Assembly (NCBI RefSeq): GCF_002917095.1
Contig: NZ_PQGA01000001.1
Span: 558,001 to 622,000 of the forward strand
Reading direction: 5' to 3'
Origin: Paraburkholderia eburnea
GTDB taxonomy: Bacteria; Pseudomonadota; Gammaproteobacteria; Burkholderiales; Burkholderiaceae
DNA: 64,000 bases
Shown: in pieces, positions 29,948-40,100 of the stretch
Layout of the letters: each line of letters opens with the position of its first letter
Numbering within the stretch: the stretch's first letter is position 1
Translations under genes and position numbers: made by a program
The notes under the pieces: generated by a model
Databases searched by the model: none
Told to the model about the DNA's origin: nothing
What the model saw: only the letters and a program-made list of their open reading frames with translations

Positions 29948-31024
29948 ATGAAAAAAACGCTTTTTCTCGCGGGCTGCGGCTTGCTGGTCAGCTCGCTCGC
30001 CCAGGCGCAGAGTTCGGTCACGCTTTGGGGACAGGTCGATTCCGGGCTCACCTACATCAACAACAAGAAAGGCGGTTCGTCTTTCGGCACGGCGTCGGGC
30101 ATCGGTTCGCCCACGCGCTGGGGCTTCACGGGCAAGGAGGATCTCGGCGGCGGTTACCGGGCCATCTTCATGCTCGAAAGCGGCTTCAACATCAACACGG
30201 GCAACCTCATCAAGTCGAACACGCTGTTCGACCGCAACGCCTATGTGGGCCTGGAAACGCCGTACGGCACACTCACGTTCGGCCGTCAGTCCGATCTGAT
30301 GGACGATGTGGCGATCCGCTATTCGAACGCCTTCTGGAATCGCAACCTGTATGCGTTCCACGCGGGCAACCTCGACAGCCTCACCAACGGCTATCAGATC
30401 GAGAACGCCGTGAAATACCGCAGCCCGGACTTCTACGGCTTCCATGCGGGCGCCATGTACGGCTTCACGGGTTCGGACGCGACCGGCCACACGAGCGGCG
30501 GCTATCTGAGCTACGACAACGGGCCGCTCTCCGCCGGCGTCACCTACATGACGACGAAGCAGCGCGTGCTCGACCTGTACACCTATTTTGGCTTCACGAG
30601 TTTCCTCGGCCAGACGCTCTCGGCCACGAAGACGTTCCAGTCGAACGAGGTGAACAACCTGGGCATCGGCGCGACCTACAAGATCACCGACGCGCTTCTG
30701 GCCAATGCGCTCTACACGCGCACCGACATCAAGGGTGCCAGCGCCTCGACGCACATGCAGAATCAGGACGTGGGTTTGCTCTACCGCTTCACGGCGGCCG
30801 AAGCGCTCACCCTCAACTACACGTATTCGCGCATGGGCGGCGACCACTGGAACTCGATCGAGGCGGGCAATCTGTACTCGCTCTCCAAGCGCACGCAGGT
30901 GCAGGTGACGCTCACGTATCAGAAGGCATCCGGCGAAGGCGCGACGGCGGCGACCTATCCGAACGGCAATTCGTCGACGCAATCGCAGTTGCTTGCGCAC
31001 GTCGGCATCACTCACTCGTTCTGA
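29948..31024 (+). CDS. Outer-membrane porin (Gram-negative general porin family)
   Basis: A 358-residue trimeric beta-barrel porin. The signal peptide is about 1-20 (MKKTLFLAGCGLLVSSLAQA). The mature start QSSVTLWGQVDSGLTY and GFTGKEDLGGGYRAIFMLESGF are typical of Burkholderiales porins, and the protein ends in ITHSF with the terminal Phe needed for BAM recognition. It lies next to sugar-acid genes and divergent from an MFS transporter, so uptake of the same substrates across the outer membrane is plausible but unproven. Confidence 0.94.
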   Translation: MKKTLFLAGCGLLVSSLAQAQSSVTLWGQVDSGLTYINNKKGGSSFGTASGIGSPTRWGFTGKEDLGGGYRAIFMLESGFNINTGNLIKSNTLFDRNAYVGLETPYGTLTFGRQSDLMDDVAIRYSNAFWNRNLYAFHAGNLDSLTNGYQIENAVKYRSPDFYGFHAGAMYGFTGSDATGHTSGGYLSYDNGPLSAGVTYMTTKQRVLDLYTYFGFTSFLGQTLSATKTFQSNEVNNLGIGATYKITDALLANALYTRTDIKGASASTHMQNQDVGLLYRFTAAEALTLNYTYSRMGGDHWNSIEAGNLYSLSKRTQVQVTLTYQKASGEGATAATYPNGNSSTQSQLLAHVGITHSF

Positions 31025-31037
31025 GGCGCCAGAAAGC

Positions 31038-31068
31038 AAAAAGCCCCGGCACGCAGCCGGGGCTTTTC
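31038..31068. terminator. Bidirectional terminator between the porin gene and gntK
   Basis: AAAAGCCCCGGC-N5-GCCGGGGCTTTT, a perfect stem with A/T tails, between convergent genes. Confidence 0.92.
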
Positions 31069-31093
31069 TGTCCTTGAGAGCGCGACCGGGCGA

Positions 31094-31597
31094 TCAGCCC
31101 ACGCGACGCGCTTCCAGTTGCTTGAGCACATCGTCGACGATCTGCTCGGGCGTAAGCTCGATGCTCACGATGATCGCTTCGTCCGTGCCCGGCGCTTCGA
31201 GCGTGTCGAGCTGGCTTTGCAGCAGCGACGGATCGAAGAAGTGGCCCGTGCGGGTGGCCAGGCGCTCGTGCAGCACTTCGTACGAGCCCTTCAGATAGAC
31301 GAAGCACACGTCATGGTCGCCGCCGCGCAGGATGTCGCGATACGAGCGCTTGAGCGACGAGCACGTGAACACGGCCGTCTCGTGCGCGCGCTGCTTTTCC
31401 TCGATCGCCACGCGGATCGTGCGCAGCCAGGGCCAGCGGTCGTCGTCGGTCAGGGGAATGCCGTCGTGCATCTTCTTCTTGTTGGCTTCGCTGTGAAAAG
31501 CGTCGCCGTCGGTGAAGGTGCACTTGAGGCGCTCGGCCAGCATCTCGCCGATGCGCGTCTTGCCGGCGCCCGACACGCCCATTGCAATCAGAATCAT
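31094..31597 (-). CDS. gntK: Gluconokinase
   Basis: Phosphorylates gluconate to 6-phosphogluconate, the entry step before Edd. The 167-residue length is typical of the GntK/GntV family. The P-loop is GVSGAGKT near residue 7, with FTDGDAFHSEANKKKMHDG and the base-binding LKRSYRDILRGG. It follows gntP by 20 bp and is probably co-transcribed, linking uptake, phosphorylation and the Entner-Doudoroff genes upstream. Confidence 0.95.
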   Translation of the reverse strand: MILIAMGVSGAGKTRIGEMLAERLKCTFTDGDAFHSEANKKKMHDGIPLTDDDRWPWLRTIRVAIEEKQRAHETAVFTCSSLKRSYRDILRGGDHDVCFVYLKGSYEVLHERLATRTGHFFDPSLLQSQLDTLEAPGTDEAIIVSIELTPEQIVDDVLKQLEARRVG

Positions 31598-31617
31598 CTC
31601 TACTGCTCCATTACCTG

Positions 31618-32979
31618 TTACACCACTGCCGAGAGCGCGAACGTCAGTCCGAGGCCCAGCAGCGAAATGATGGTCTCCAGCAGCGACCAGGTCTTGAACG
31701 TCTGACCCACGGTCATGCCGAAATATTCCTTGATCAGCCAGAAACCGCCGTCGTTGACGTGCGAGAAGATCAGCGAACCCGAACCCGTGGCCAGCACGAG
31801 CAATTCAGGCTGCACGGTCACACCTGCCGCCGTGGCGATGGGCGCGACGATGCCGCAGGCCGTCGTCATCGCCACCGTCGCCGAACCCGTCGCGAGACGG
31901 ATCAGCGCGGCCACCAGCCAGCCCAGCAGCAGCGGGGACAGATGCGCCGTCTGCGCGAGATCGACGATCTGCTTCGACACGCCGCTGTCCATCAGCACGC
32001 GGCCAAACCCGCCGCCTGCGCCAACGATCAGCGTGATGCCGGCGATCGGCGCGAGACAGTCGCCGCAGAACTTCTGGATCTGCTCGCGGTTGAAACCGCG
32101 CGACGCGCCGAAGGTCCAGAAGCTTACCAGCACCGCGATCAGCAGCGCGACATCCGAGGTGCCGATGAAGTGCAACAGGCTGTTCGGCAGCGTCTTCGGC
32201 GTGAAGACCAGATCGGCCCACGAGCCGATCAGCATCAGGATCACGGGCAGCAGGATCGTGAAGAGCGTGACGCCGAAGCCCGGCAGTTCGCTATCGGGCT
32301 TCGGTTCGGCCTTGCTCACGAATTGCGCAGACAGTGGATTGTTTTCCGGCAGTTTGATGTGGCGATGAATAAAGAGCGCGAACAGCGGACCGGCGACGAT
32401 CGCCGTCGGGATGCCGACGATCAGACCATAGGCAATGGTCCGGCCGATATCGGCGTGATACGCCTGCACGGCCAGCAGCGCGGCCGGGTGCGGCGGAATC
32501 AGACCGTGCACGACCGACAGACCCGCGACCATCGGCAGGCCGATCAGCAGCAGCGACTTGCCGGTACGCTTGGCGACGTTGAACGCGATCGGAATCAGCA
32601 GCACGAAGCCGACTTCGAAGAACACCGGCAAGCCGACGATCACGGCGACGCACATCATCGCCCAGTGAATGTTCTTCTCGCCGAACCAGCGGATCAGCGT
32701 GGTGGCGATGCGCTCGGCGCCGCCCGACTCGGCCATCATCTTGCCGAGCATCGTGCCCAGACCCACCACGATTGCGATGTGGCCGAGCGTGTTGCCGTTG
32801 CCGGTCTCGAACGACTTGACGATCTGATCCATCGGCATGCCGCTGGCAAGGCCCAGCAGCAGCGAAACGATGATCAGGACGAGAAACGGATAAACCTTCA
32901 GGCGCGTGATCATGAAGATCAACGCAGCAATCGCGACGAGCGCGTAAATCAGCAGCGAGCTGCCGTGGGCCACTCCCAT
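31618..32979 (-). CDS. gntP: Gluconate:H+ symporter, GntP family
   Basis: Inner-membrane gluconate importer with roughly 12 or more transmembrane segments. Typical stretches are the N-terminal IYALVAIAALIFMITRLKVYP, GIVAPIATAAGVTVQPELLVL and PPHPAALLAVQAYHADIG. The ATG at 32979 is chosen because GGAGAGGAG lies just upstream; it gives 453 residues. An ATG at 33006 would add nine residues and has a weaker GGAAGG site. It forms an operon with gntK. Confidence 0.93.
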   Translation of the reverse strand: MGVAHGSSLLIYALVAIAALIFMITRLKVYPFLVLIIVSLLLGLASGMPMDQIVKSFETGNGNTLGHIAIVVGLGTMLGKMMAESGGAERIATTLIRWFGEKNIHWAMMCVAVIVGLPVFFEVGFVLLIPIAFNVAKRTGKSLLLIGLPMVAGLSVVHGLIPPHPAALLAVQAYHADIGRTIAYGLIVGIPTAIVAGPLFALFIHRHIKLPENNPLSAQFVSKAEPKPDSELPGFGVTLFTILLPVILMLIGSWADLVFTPKTLPNSLLHFIGTSDVALLIAVLVSFWTFGASRGFNREQIQKFCGDCLAPIAGITLIVGAGGGFGRVLMDSGVSKQIVDLAQTAHLSPLLLGWLVAALIRLATGSATVAMTTACGIVAPIATAAGVTVQPELLVLATGSGSLIFSHVNDGGFWLIKEYFGMTVGQTFKTWSLLETIISLLGLGLTFALSAVV

Positions 32980-33124
32980 GAGGCTCCTCTCCAGGTAGTT
33001 GTTCATTCCCTTCCGCGGCCACGCGGCGACGCTCGATGCGCTCCGGGCGGAAGGGGTCGGCCGTCGCCGGGCCGAGATTGTAGAGGTTATAACGGCTTTC
33101 GGCGTTGTCTGCTCGAAAGACGAG

Positions 33125-33171
33125 CGAGCCGCGCAGGCCTCACGCCCAATGGGCGCGGCCTGCGCGGCTCG
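33125..33171. terminator. Long hairpin between eda and gntP
   Basis: Perfect 15-bp stem CGAGCCGCGCAGGCC/GGCCTGCGCGGCTCG around a 17-nt loop that can pair further (GCCC/GGGC). No long T run follows on either side, so it may end the edd-eda message by pausing or stabilise its 3' end. Confidence 0.65.
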
Positions 33172-33266
33172 TATTGCGTATCGGCGCTAAAGCACTGATT
33201 CGGCGCGCTAAATTCGGGGCGCGAACGCTTGCCGGGTCAGCGCGGCGTGCTCGATGTGCCCGGCAA

Positions 33267-33908
33267 TCAGCGCACCGGACGCGACAGCTCGCTCGCGGCG
33301 CGCGCGAGGCGCGTCACTTCGGCCCAATCCTGGTTGGCGAGCGCGGCCTTCGGCGTGAGCCACGAACCGCCCACGCAGACCACGTTCGGCAGCGCGAGGA
33401 AGTTCGTGGCGGTTTCGGCGCTGATGCCGCCCGTCGGGCAGAACTTGAGCGTCGGGAACGGGCCGTGGAACGCCTGCAGCATGTTCAGGCCGCCGGCCGG
33501 GACCGCCGGGAAGAACTTGACGATCTCGTAGCCGAGTTCCATCGCGACGATGATGTCGGTCGGCGTCATCACGCCCGGCAGCAGCGGCAGGCCCGCGTCG
33601 AGCGAAGCCTGATGGATCTCGCGCGTCAGCCCCGGCGAAACGCCGAACTGGGCGCCGGCTTTCTTCGCCAGCGCGCAGTGCTCGGGCTTCGTGATCGTGC
33701 CCACGCCGACGACGATATCCGGTGCGATCTGCGCCGCGCGCTCGATCGCCTCAAGGCCCGCCGCCGTGCGCAGCGTGATTTCCAGCACCTTGACGCCGCC
33801 CGCGTGCAGCGCGCGCGAGACGTGCTCGCCCTGCTCGGGCGTTTCGAATGCCAGCACCGGGATCACCGGGCCGAGGCGGACAATGTCGGCCACCGTGTTT
33901 GTTGCCAT
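33267..33908 (-). CDS. eda: 2-keto-3-deoxy-6-phosphogluconate aldolase
   Basis: Splits KDPG into pyruvate and glyceraldehyde-3-P. The 213-residue class I aldolase has the catalytic Glu in VLEITLRT, PGVMTPTD and the Schiff-base Lys in EIVKFFPAV. It lies 23 bp after edd, forming the Entner-Doudoroff pair. The ATG at 33908 gives the standard N-terminus VIPVLAFETP. The longer upstream frame is an edd shadow. Confidence 0.97.
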   Translation of the reverse strand: MATNTVADIVRLGPVIPVLAFETPEQGEHVSRALHAGGVKVLEITLRTAAGLEAIERAAQIAPDIVVGVGTITKPEHCALAKKAGAQFGVSPGLTREIHQASLDAGLPLLPGVMTPTDIIVAMELGYEIVKFFPAVPAGGLNMLQAFHGPFPTLKFCPTGGISAETATNFLALPNVVCVGGSWLTPKAALANQDWAEVTRLARAASELSRPVR

Positions 33909-33931
33909 GTTCAGGCTCCTTGATGATGAAT

Positions 33932-35827
33932 TCAGTTCGTCGCGTGGGCTGCGTGCGCTGCGGGGGTGACGGTCGAAGCCGACGGCGCATGGACCTCGCC
34001 GACCAGCGGGCCGAACACCGTCGCACCCAGTTCCGCCGGCGCCGCCGCGGCGCGGAACACGCCAAACAGCTCTCGGCCGAAGCCCACTTCGTTGCTTTCC
34101 TGATGCGCGGGCAGCGCGACCGGGCGCGCGTCCCATTCGGCATCGTCCACTTCGACGTCGAGCACACCGGCTACGGCATCGATCACGATCGTATCGCCAT
34201 CGCGCACTTTGCCGATCGGGCCGTGCAGCAGCGTTTCCGGCGACACGTGGATCACGGCGGGCACCTTGCCCGACGCGCCCGACATGCGTCCGTCCGTCAC
34301 GAGCGCCACGTGAAATCCCTTGTCCTGCAGCACGCCAAGCAGCGGCGTAAGGCGATGCAGCTCCGGCATACCATTGGCGCGCGCGCCCTGGAAGCGCACG
34401 ACGGCCACGAAATCGCGTTCAAGCTCGCCGCGATCGAAGGCTTCCTGCACGGCTTCCTGCGAATCGAACACGATCGCCGGCGCGCGCACCGTGCGGTGAT
34501 TGGGCGCGACCGCCGAAATCTTGATGACGCCACGGCCCAGACGCCCCTGCATCAGGCGCAAACCGCCGTCCGGCTGGAACGGCTCGGGCAGCGGACGCAG
34601 CACCGCGAGATCGGCGCTCTTCTCCACCGCCGGCACCCACGTGAGCTTGCCGTCGAGCAGTTTCGGTTCCTGCGCGTAGTGGCGCAGGCCTTCGCCCGCC
34701 ACGGTCTTGACGTCTTCGTGCAGCAGGCCGCCATCGAGCAGTTCACGCACGAGGAAGGCGATGCCGCCCGCCGCGTGGAAATGATTCACGTCGGCCTTGC
34801 CGTTCGGATAGACGCGCGCGAGCAGCGGCACCGACGCCGAAAGCTCGTCGAAATCGTTCCAGTCGATCAGGATGCCCGCCGCGCGGGCCATCGCCACGAG
34901 GTGCAGCGTGTGATTGGTCGAGCCGCCCGTGGCCATCAACGCGACGATGCCGTTGATCACGGCCTTTTCATCGACCACATGGCCGATCGGCGTGTAGTTG
35001 CCGCGTTCGACCGTCAGTTCGAGCACGCGGCGCGCGGCGGCAGCGGTGAGTTCGTCGCGCAGCGGCGTATGCGGATGGATGAACGCCGAGCCCGGCAAAT
35101 GCAGGCCCATGACTTCCATCAACATTTGATTGCTGTTGGCCGTGCCGTAGAACGTGCAGGTGCCGTGACCGTGGTACGCGGCGGCTTCGGATTCGAGCAA
35201 CGCTTCACGTCCGCACTGGCCGGTCGCGAACTGCTGGCGCACCTTGGCCTTGTCGTCGTTCGAGATACCCGTGGTCATCGGGCCGGCGGGCACGAAGATG
35301 GTCGGCAGATGGCCGAACTGCAGCGCGCCGATCAACAGGCCCGGCACGATCTTGTCGCACACGCCGAGGCACAGCGCCGCGTCGAACATATTGTGTGTCA
35401 GCGCGACCGCCGTGCTCATCGCGATCACCTCGCGCGAGAACAGCGACAGCTCCATGCCCGCGTTGCCCTGCGTGACGCCATCGCACATCGCCGGCACGCC
35501 GCCCGCGAACTGCGCGACGCCGCCGCCTTCGCGGGCGGCCTTCTTGATGATCTCGGGGAAATCCTTGTAGGGCGCGTGCGCCGAGAGCATCTCGTTATAG
35601 GACGAGACGATGCCGATGTTCGGTTCGCGGATCGCCTTGATGGCGAACTTGTCGCGCCCTTCGAGACCGGCGAAACCGTGCGCGAGATTGGCGCAGGAGA
35701 GCGCGCCGCGCACCGGGAAACGATCCTGGGCCGCAGCGATGCGCGCGAGATAGGCCTCGCGGGTCGGCTTGCTGCGCTCGATCACGCGCTGCGTGACCTT
35801 CATCAATTGCGAATGCGGGGAAACCAT
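33932..35827 (-). CDS. edd: 6-phosphogluconate dehydratase
   Basis: Fe-S dehydratase that turns 6-phosphogluconate into KDPG, committing carbon to the Entner-Doudoroff route. The 631-residue protein shows the IlvD/Edd features: [37 protein letters not shown] and the [18 protein letters not shown] stretch, with the cluster Cys residues in the CDGVTQG and CTFYG segments. It ends in an Ala/Thr-rich tail ([11 protein letters not shown]). It is driven by a promoter containing a HexR operator. Confidence 0.97.
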   Translation of the reverse strand: MVSPHSQLMKVTQRVIERSKPTREAYLARIAAAQDRFPVRGALSCANLAHGFAGLEGRDKFAIKAIREPNIGIVSSYNEMLSAHAPYKDFPEIIKKAAREGGGVAQFAGGVPAMCDGVTQGNAGMELSLFSREVIAMSTAVALTHNMFDAALCLGVCDKIVPGLLIGALQFGHLPTIFVPAGPMTTGISNDDKAKVRQQFATGQCGREALLESEAAAYHGHGTCTFYGTANSNQMLMEVMGLHLPGSAFIHPHTPLRDELTAAAARRVLELTVERGNYTPIGHVVDEKAVINGIVALMATGGSTNHTLHLVAMARAAGILIDWNDFDELSASVPLLARVYPNGKADVNHFHAAGGIAFLVRELLDGGLLHEDVKTVAGEGLRHYAQEPKLLDGKLTWVPAVEKSADLAVLRPLPEPFQPDGGLRLMQGRLGRGVIKISAVAPNHRTVRAPAIVFDSQEAVQEAFDRGELERDFVAVVRFQGARANGMPELHRLTPLLGVLQDKGFHVALVTDGRMSGASGKVPAVIHVSPETLLHGPIGKVRDGDTIVIDAVAGVLDVEVDDAEWDARPVALPAHQESNEVGFGRELFGVFRAAAAPAELGATVFGPLVGEVHAPSASTVTPAAHAAHATN

Positions 35828-35898
35828 CGAATCTCCTTCCTTTTTATCTCGCGGGGACGCTCGGGGACACATCACGCGGTCCAGTCAGCGATGGCGCG

Positions 35899-35927
35899 AT
35901 GTTAGTAGAAAAACTACACGATCGCAA
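35899..35927 (-). promoter_or_regulatory. edd-eda promoter with HexR operator in the spacer
   Basis: On the minus strand: -35 TTGCGA (35927-35922), 17-bp spacer, -10 TAACAT (35904-35899). The spacer is almost entirely a HexR-type site, TGTAGTTTTTCTACT (35918-35904), matching the published TGTARTWWWNYTACA consensus at 14 of 15 positions. A bound HexR would block RNA polymerase. Confidence 0.8.
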
Positions 35928-36034
35928 TCCCGGTTTTGCCCTGGTTCGGAGTGTTGCAAATGCTTCAAAAGCCTTTACCTAAAGCACAGTGGCGGATCTA
36001 TGCAAAACCCGGATTGCTTTGCGAAACCGATTCT

Positions 36035-36070
36035 TGTAGTTTTTGTACATCGCCACCGATCCGCTATAGT
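36035..36070 (+). promoter_or_regulatory. hexR promoter with HexR operator over the -35 box
   Basis: A HexR-type site TGTAGTTTTTGTACA (36035-36049; 14 of 15 consensus positions) overlaps the -35 TTGTAC (36043-36048). A 16-bp spacer and -10 TATAGT (36065-36070) follow. This predicts negative autoregulation of hexR. Confidence 0.78.
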
Positions 36071-36103
36071 CCACGGATCTTCCAGCATAGTGCGAGTTTC
36101 CTG

Positions 36104-36961
36104 ATGCTGCTGTCCCAGGTGAAAGCCATTCGCGAGCAATTGCGCCCATCCGAGCGCAAGCTCGCCGATTACATCGTCGAAGCGCCGCGCGAACTGCTCG
36201 ACCTTTCGATGACCGAAGTCGCGCAACGCGCGGGCGTGAGTCAACCGACCATCGCGCGCTTCTGCCATGCGCTCGGGTTCTCCGGCTTTCGCGAGTTCAA
36301 GATCCGCCTCGCACAGGCTGTGGCCAGCGATCTGCCAAGCGAACTGCCCGCCGTCTATCGGGACGTGCGGCCCGACGAACCCGTGCCGGGCGTCGCGGCC
36401 AAAGTGCTCGAACGCACCATCGGCGCCCTCATACAGGTGCGCAACAATCTCTCCACCGATGCGCTGGGCGCCGCCATCACCCTGCTCGCGCGCGCCTCGC
36501 GCATCGAGTTCTACGGCGCGGGCGGCTCGGGCATCGCGGCGCAGGACATGCAACACAAGTTCTTCCGGCTAGGCATGCCGAGCGTCGCCTACTCGGACCC
36601 GCACACCTTCCTGATGTCAGCAGCGCTGCTCGGACCCGGCGACGTCGTCGTCGCCATCTCAAATACTGGACGCACGCGCGATGTGGTGGACGCGGCGCGC
36701 ACTGCGCTTGATCGCGGTGCGAAAGTCGTCGCCATCACCCATGGCACCTCGCCGCTCGCGCGGCTCGCGAGTGTGGGCCTGCATGCCAACGTCGATGAAG
36801 ACACCGACGTCTTTTCGCCGATGACCTCGCGCACCTCGCATCTCGCCATTGGCGACATCCTGGCTGTGGGCGTGGCGCTACAGCGCGGGCCCGAACTGGC
36901 TGAAAAGCTCGCCGACGCGAAAGACATCATCGCAAAGCGCAGACTCGATCCGAATGGATGA
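36104..36961 (+). CDS. hexR: HexR, RpiR-family regulator of central sugar metabolism
   Basis: A 285-residue RpiR-type regulator: N-terminal helix-turn-helix (about 1-75; RPSERKLADYIVEAPREL, VAQRAGVSQPTIARFCHALG) and a SIS sugar-phosphate domain (about 110-250; FYGAGGSGIAAQDMQHKFFRLG, AISNTGRTRDVV). HexR senses KDPG and represses edd-eda and related genes. It is divergent from edd, and both promoters carry HexR sites. The ATG at 36104 gives the conserved MLLSQV start; the frame is open 56 codons upstream without conservation. Confidence 0.95.
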   Translation: MLLSQVKAIREQLRPSERKLADYIVEAPRELLDLSMTEVAQRAGVSQPTIARFCHALGFSGFREFKIRLAQAVASDLPSELPAVYRDVRPDEPVPGVAAKVLERTIGALIQVRNNLSTDALGAAITLLARASRIEFYGAGGSGIAAQDMQHKFFRLGMPSVAYSDPHTFLMSAALLGPGDVVVAISNTGRTRDVVDAARTALDRGAKVVAITHGTSPLARLASVGLHANVDEDTDVFSPMTSRTSHLAIGDILAVGVALQRGPELAEKLADAKDIIAKRRLDPNG

Positions 36962-37008
36962 CGAACGGCGGCGCATGTCGCGGTGTAATCGATCAGCCGC
37001 GCAATAAA

Positions 37009-37037
37009 AAAGCGGGCGCCCAGAGGGAGCCCGCTTT
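37009..37037. terminator. Terminator between hexR and the adhesin gene
   Basis: AAAGCGGGC...GCCCGCTTT. On the minus strand it is followed by a long T run, so it mainly ends the adhesin transcript; on the plus strand it has only a short T run for hexR. Confidence 0.82.
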
Positions 37038-37120
37038 GGCGTTCGAGCCGCGAGGCCGAACGTAGACTGAAGAACGCCTGCAGGAAGCGGCCAGACTGCA
37101 CCGCTTCCGCCATCAGGCGA

Positions 37121-40100
37121 TTACCACTGGTACGACATGCCACCGCCCCACGTAGCGCCCCCGCTCGTGCTGTAACCCGCACCCATCTTGACCTTCAGGT
37201 TCTGGGTCACGCGCGCCGACACACCTAACGCCGTGGCCTGGTAGCCCTGGAAGTTGGCGGTACCGACACCCACCGCGATGGTCTTGTTTGCATCGACATC
37301 CGGGATCATGGTGAGTGCAGTCGCCGCCGCGACGCCGCTGTAGGCGTTACGCGCCACGGAGTTCATGCCGGTCTGGAGCGAGTTCAAACCGCTCTGGAGC
37401 TGACCCACGTTTGCCGCATCGGTCGGGTTGACGCCGTTCGCCACATTGGTAATGCGGCGCTCGTTGCCTTGCGAGCCGACGGACACGGTGTTGTCCTCGT
37501 TCGCGACCGAGTTTGCACCCAGCGCGACCGAGTTGTTGCCCGTGGCCGCAGCCTTTTCGCCAATGGCCGTCGAGTTGGTACCCGACGCCGCCGCCCCACC
37601 GCCCACTGCGATCGTGCCAGCCCCGGTTGCCGAAGCCGCACCACTCGTCGTATTGGTCGAGAGGTACTGCGAACCATTGTTCGTGATGTTCTGAACCGAC
37701 TGGGTCAGGTTGGTAACGTTCTGGTTCGTCGCGTACAACTGCTCGCCCGTCACGGCATCCGTGCTCGTGGCAGTCAGATCAGCGTCCTGCAGATTGGTGA
37801 GCTTGACCTGCGACGAGGAGTCCGTGCCACCCAGCGTGACCTTGTCATGGGCCGACGAGTCGTACTGGACTGCATTGGCCACCGAGCCCGCGATGTTCGT
37901 CACCGTGGTCTCGATAGTCGAGACCCGGCCGTCGAGGTTCGTGAGCGCACCACCCACATTGTTGAAGCTTGTGCCTCCAATGTTGTACGTTGGCGTCGAG
38001 ATCGAACCGTCAGCCTGCACCGTCGAACCCCCGCCCAATGCGCTGGCCGTGCTTGCTGCCATGTTGTAAGCCTGCGCACCATTCACGGCGTCGGTACTGG
38101 TCGACGAAATGGCACCGGCAGCAACGTTATGCAGCTTGACCGGCGTGGACGCACCTACACCGCCAAACGTGATGGAACTCTTCGTCGAGTCGTCGTACGT
38201 AACGAACGCATTGGTCACGTTACCCGAGGGGTCGATAACCGCGCCCATCGCCTGAAGTTGGGCGACGTTCACCGCATCGTTAGCCGCCGATCCGTTCGCC
38301 ACATTATGCAGCGCGACCAGGCTGGACGTACCTACACCGCCGAGTGTGATCGACGACTTCGAGGTGTCGTCGTAGGCGACGAAGGCGTTCAGCACGTTAC
38401 CCGATGTGTCGACGTTCAAGCCTGCGGCCTTCAACTGCGCGACGTTGACGGCATCCAGATCCTGCGCGCCGGCAGCGACGTTGTGCAGCACCACGCCATT
38501 GGTCGTACCCACGCCGCCGAATGTCACCGAGGCCTTGGACGAATCGTCGTACGCAACGAACGCATTAGTCACGTTACCCGAGCCGTCGACGTTTGCCCCC
38601 ATCGCCTCGAGCTGTGCGAGGTTGACAGCATCGCTTGCCTGCGTGGCATTCGCGAGATTCGTCAACTGAACCGCGCTAGTCGCAACGGAACCGCCCAGCG
38701 TGATCTTGGTGTGCGTCGTCGAATCGTACATCACCGCATCCACGGAACCGCTACCGGCATAGGCTACAACCGCAGCGAGCGCCGAACCAACGTCGTTATA
38801 AGGGTTGCCTTGCACGACATAGGTGGGCGCCGTGATCGTGCCATTCGTATTGACCGACGACTTGCCACCCAACGCCGACGCCATGCTGGAAGCCAGACCA
38901 TAGAGCTGCGAGCCGTTTACCGCATCGTTGCTCGATCCGTTCACCGCACCCGACGCGACGTTGTGGAGCGCGACCGGCGTACCGACGTTACCGAAGGTCA
39001 CTGAGTCGTGCGCCGACGAGTCGTACAGCACCGCGTCCGCGACCTTGCCGTAAAGGTTCGTCACGTCGCCAGCGAAGTTGGTGACTGCACCCGCGAGATC
39101 CGACACGTTCTGGTTCGTAGCGAACAGTTGCCCGCCATTCACCGCATCGGTGCTCGATGCATTGCTGATATTGCCCGCGGCCACATTCGTCAGGAGCGTC
39201 TGTGTGGTCGCACCCGCGGCACCCAGCGTTACCGTTGCCTTCGACGTGTCGTCATAGGCGACGAATGCATTGGTGATATTGCCCGACGGATTAGTCGTCG
39301 CCCCAAGCGCATACAACTGCGCACCGTTCACCGCATCGACACTCGACGCGCTCACCGCGCCGTTCGCCACGTTCGTCAACGCGACAGGCGCCGTTGCCTG
39401 CGTCCCGCCGAGCGTCACCTTATCGTGTACCGGCGTGTCATACGCGACTGCATCTGCGCCGCCACCCTTCGCGACATCCATGACGGCTACGAGCGCCGAC
39501 CCAACGTCGTTGTACGTATGACCCGAGAGATCATAGGTCGGCACGCCGATTGTGCCGTCCGCGTTCACGCCAGTCGAACCACCCAACGCCTTCGCGGTAC
39601 TGGAAGCCAGGCCATAGAGCTGCGAGCCGTTTACCGCATCGTTGCTCGATCCGCTCACCGCACCCGGCGCGATGTTGTGGAGCGCGACCGGCGTACCGGC
39701 GTTACCGAAGGTCACTGAGTCGTGTGCCGACGAGTCGTAAAGCACCGAATCCGCAACCTTGCCATACAGGTTCGTCACATCGCCCTGGATGGTCGTCACC
39801 GCCCCAGCAAGACTCGACACGTTCTGGTTCGTCGCGAACAGTTGCCCGCCATTCACCGCGTCGGTGCTCGATGCATTGCTGATATCGCCCGCGGCCACAT
39901 TCGTCAATGTGACAGGCGCCTTTGCCTGCGTGCCACCCAGTGTCAGCTTGTCGTGTGCCGAGGTGTCGTACACGACCGCGTCGGGCGAACCTCCTTGCTT
40001 CTCATTCAACGCCGTCAGTGCGGAGCCCACGTCCGAATAGTTACCACCTGCCACGTCATAGACCGGCGCCGCAATCGAGCCGTCCGCGTTCACGCTGGCA

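Noticed and set aside
33060-33110. HexR-like sequence near gntP (TGTAGAGGTTATAAC)
   Set aside because: Only about 9 of 15 consensus positions match, with no second half-site, unlike the two clear sites by edd and hexR.
37469-39004. Plus-strand frames of several hundred codons inside the adhesin
   Set aside because: They mirror the adhesin codons (Arg/His/Val-rich shadows), repeat with it and have no domain or ribosome-binding support.
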